DNA from: DASZZV01 sp035544835
Lineage (GTDB): Bacteria; Acidobacteriota; Thermoanaerobaculia; Gp7-AA8
DNA length: 5,857 nucleotides
Assembly: GCA_035544835.1 (NCBI GenBank)
Contig: DASZZV010000075.1
Location: 1 to 5,857 of the forward strand
Direction of reading: 5' to 3'
Below the pieces are notes generated by a model, which did not search any database, was not told the origin of the DNA, and saw nothing but the letters and a program-made list of their open reading frames with translations. Position 1 is the first letter of the stretch. Each line of letters begins with the position of its first letter. Shown here piece after piece: positions 4,101-5,857 of the stretch. A program made the translations under genes and the position numbers.

Positions 4101-5857
4101 ATGTCCGAAAAGAAGGATTACAAGAAGACACTGAACCTGCCGCAGACGGACTTCGCCATGAAGGCCAACCTGCCGCTGAACGAACCGAAGCGACTCGAGA
4201 AGTGGGACGCGATGGATCTCTACGGAGAGATCCGCGAGCGATCGGCCGGTAAAGAGAAGTTCGTCCTCCACGACGGTCCCCCCTACGCCAACGGCCGCAT
4301 TCACATCGGCCATGCCCTCAACAAGATCCTCAAGGACTTCGTCGTGAAGTCCCGCACCATGATGGGCTACGACTCTCCCTACGTTCCCGGCTGGGACTGC
4401 CACGGACTTCCCATCGAGCACAAGGTCGACAAGGATCTCGGCTCGAAAAAAAAAGATCTCTCCGCTGCCGAGTTCCGGCGCGCCTGCCGCGACTTCGCAG
4501 CGAAGTGGGTCGCCATCCAGCGCGAGGATTTCGAGCGCCTCGGTGTACTCGGCGACTGGGAACATCCCTACCTCACCATGTCCTACGACTACGAGGCGAC
4601 GATCGCCGATGCTCTCGGTCGTTTCTTCGAAAGGGGCCTGGTCTACAAGGGATTGAAGCCCGTTCACTGGTGCACTTCATGCCAGACCGCGCTGGCGGAA
4701 GCCGAGGTTGAGTATAGCGACCATGACTCACCGTCGGTGTATGTGCGGTTCGAGACCAGTCGCGCCACGGCCGAGCTTCTCGGTGTTCCAACCGATCTAC
4801 CGCTGTACGCGGTGATCTGGACGACCACGCCATGGACTCTTCCGGCCAACCTGGCCATCGCTCTCCGTCCGGAGTTTGAGTACGCGGTCGTGCAGAGACC
4901 CGACGGTTACCACATCATCGCCAGCGATCTGTTGAAGACCGTCGCACCGAAGTTCGGATGGGACGATCCGAAGGTCGTGCAGACATTCCCAGGATCGGCA
5001 ATCGAGAAGCAGACCTATCGTCACGCTTTTCTCGATCGAGACGGCCTGTTCGTAACCGGAGATCACGTAACGCTCGAAGCGGGAACGGGCCTGGTCCATA
5101 CAGCACCAGGACATGGCGCGGACGACTACAAACTCGGGCGCGCCTACGGCCTCGATATCTATACGCCCGTCAACCATCGCGGACAGTTCACCACTGACGT
5201 ACCGCTGTGGGAGGGCATGCATGTCTTCAAAGCGAATCCCGAGATCGTGAAGCTGCTCGAAGAAAAGAAGGCTCTGATCAAGGGCGAAAACATCCGGCAC
5301 TCCTATCCGCACTGCTGGCGTTGCAAGAACCCGGTGATCTTCCGAGCCACCGAGCAGTGGTTCATCAACATGGATGAGAAAGGCCTTCGGGAGCGGGCTC
5401 TCGAAGAGATCAAAGGTGTGCATTGGGTTCCCGCCTGGGGACAGGAGCGCATCACCGGAATGGTCGAGAACCGTCCCGACTGGTGTATCTCCCGGCAGCG
5501 CCTTTGGGGCGTTCCCATCACCGTCCTCTACTGCGAGGGTTGCAACGCAACGATCCAGAATCCGGCGTTCTTCCAGCGGGTAGTCGAGCTTTTCAAGAGT
5601 GAAGGGGCGGATGCCTGGTACACACACGAGGCCACCGCCTTTCTGGAGAAGGACTACCGCTGTTCCTGTGGTGGAACGAGCTTCCGGAAGGAGAAGGACA
5701 TTCTCGACGTCTGGTTCGATTCCGGTTGCTCCCACATCGCCGTTCTCAAAAGCCGGCCGGAGCTGACGCACCCCGCGGCGATGTATCTCGAAGGTCACGA
5801 TCAGCACCGTGGCTGGTTCCAGTCGTCGCTCCTGATTGGAACGGCCATCGAGGGAGG
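4101..5857 (+). CDS. ileS: Isoleucyl-tRNA synthetase, N-terminal 585 residues (cut by right window edge)
   Basis: Class I aminoacyl-tRNA synthetase that charges tRNA-Ile in the cytoplasm and edits misactivated valine. The frame stays open to the window end; bacterial IleRS is usually 900-1000 residues, so about 60% is here. The Rossmann fold begins with DGPPYANG (58-65) and the HIGH signature at 68-71. The CP1 editing domain shows WTTTPWTLPAN (240-250) and HTAPGHGADD (333-342). Thr242, Asn250, His333 and Asp342 fall at the positions known for E. coli editing. CxxC pairs at 191/194 and 405/408 probably bind one zinc. Cys478, 481, 521 and 523 suggest a second knuckle in an insertion lacking in E. 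coli but typical of many other bacteria. DVWFDSG (536-542) and GHDQHRGWF (565-573) follow; KMSKS lies outside the window. The start matches the family N-terminus (TLNLP at 10-14), though it has no Shine-Dalgarno. A nine-A run encodes K116-K118. Confidence 0.97.
   Translation, partial: MSEKKDYKKTLNLPQTDFAMKANLPLNEPKRLEKWDAMDLYGEIRERSAGKEKFVLHDGPPYANGRIHIGHALNKILKDFVVKSRTMMGYDSPYVPGWDCHGLPIEHKVDKDLGSKKKDLSAAEFRRACRDFAAKWVAIQREDFERLGVLGDWEHPYLTMSYDYEATIADALGRFFERGLVYKGLKPVHWCTSCQTALAEAEVEYSDHDSPSVYVRFETSRATAELLGVPTDLPLYAVIWTTTPWTLPANLAIALRPEFEYAVVQRPDGYHIIASDLLKTVAPKFGWDDPKVVQTFPGSAIEKQTYRHAFLDRDGLFVTGDHVTLEAGTGLVHTAPGHGADDYKLGRAYGLDIYTPVNHRGQFTTDVPLWEGMHVFKANPEIVKLLEEKKALIKGENIRHSYPHCWRCKNPVIFRATEQWFINMDEKGLRERALEEIKGVHWVPAWGQERITGMVENRPDWCISRQRLWGVPITVLYCEGCNATIQNPAFFQRVVELFKSEGADAWYTHEATAFLEKDYRCSCGGTSFRKEKDILDVWFDSGCSHIAVLKSRPELTHPAAMYLEGHDQHRGWFQSSLLIGTAIEG

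Noticed and set aside
4797..5807. 336-residue minus-strand open frame opposite ileS
   Set aside because: The plus-strand frame is unmistakable IleRS throughout; the antisense frame is a by-product of high-GC codon use.

Overview
The window comes from a GC-rich, double-membraned bacterium. At least two, probably three, of the five genes encode secreted lipoproteins, and one encodes a periplasmic lytic transglycosylase. The MglA-type GTPase, the "GTW-LN" style lipoprotein and the A/T-rich heptamer arrays between genes suggest Acidobacteriota or a myxobacterial/deltaproteobacterial-like lineage. That placement is inference; no marker here settles it.

Layout. (1) 1-324, minus strand: 5' part of a small lipoprotein gene running off the left edge. 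(2) 325-404: an 80-bp divergent intergenic region with a possible shared -10 element. (3) 405-929, plus: a second small lipoprotein of unknown function. (4) 930-1120: an intergenic stretch holding two arrays of 7-bp repeats in inverted orientation, able to form a 26-position hairpin, followed by a good sigma70-type promoter. (5) 1121-2488, plus: an MglA-family small GTPase with every hallmark residue, extended by about 250 residues of Pro/Ala-rich linker and a C-terminal conserved-looking segment. (6) 2530-3900, plus: an MltD-like lytic transglycosylase with two clear LysM repeats, 41 bp downstream of the GTPase gene and probably co-transcribed with it. (7) 3901-4100: an intergenic stretch dominated by a perfect 32-bp inverted repeat (REP/MITE-like), then a probable promoter close to the next start. 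(8) 4101-5857, plus: the first 585 codons of isoleucyl-tRNA synthetase, running off the right edge.

How the genes may work together. The GTPase and the transglycosylase form a plausible two-gene unit joining a cell-polarity switch to peptidoglycan remodelling. In known MglA systems the GTP-bound protein sits at a cell pole or on a motility/cytoskeletal complex. The long flexible tail here could tether such a switch to a second site. ileS is a housekeeping gene that appears separately transcribed. The two leftmost lipoproteins have no recognisable role.

The most unusual points are the tailed MglA without a visible mglB partner, its pairing with the wall hydrolase, the two very different intergenic inverted-repeat elements, and the near-leaderless look of ileS.
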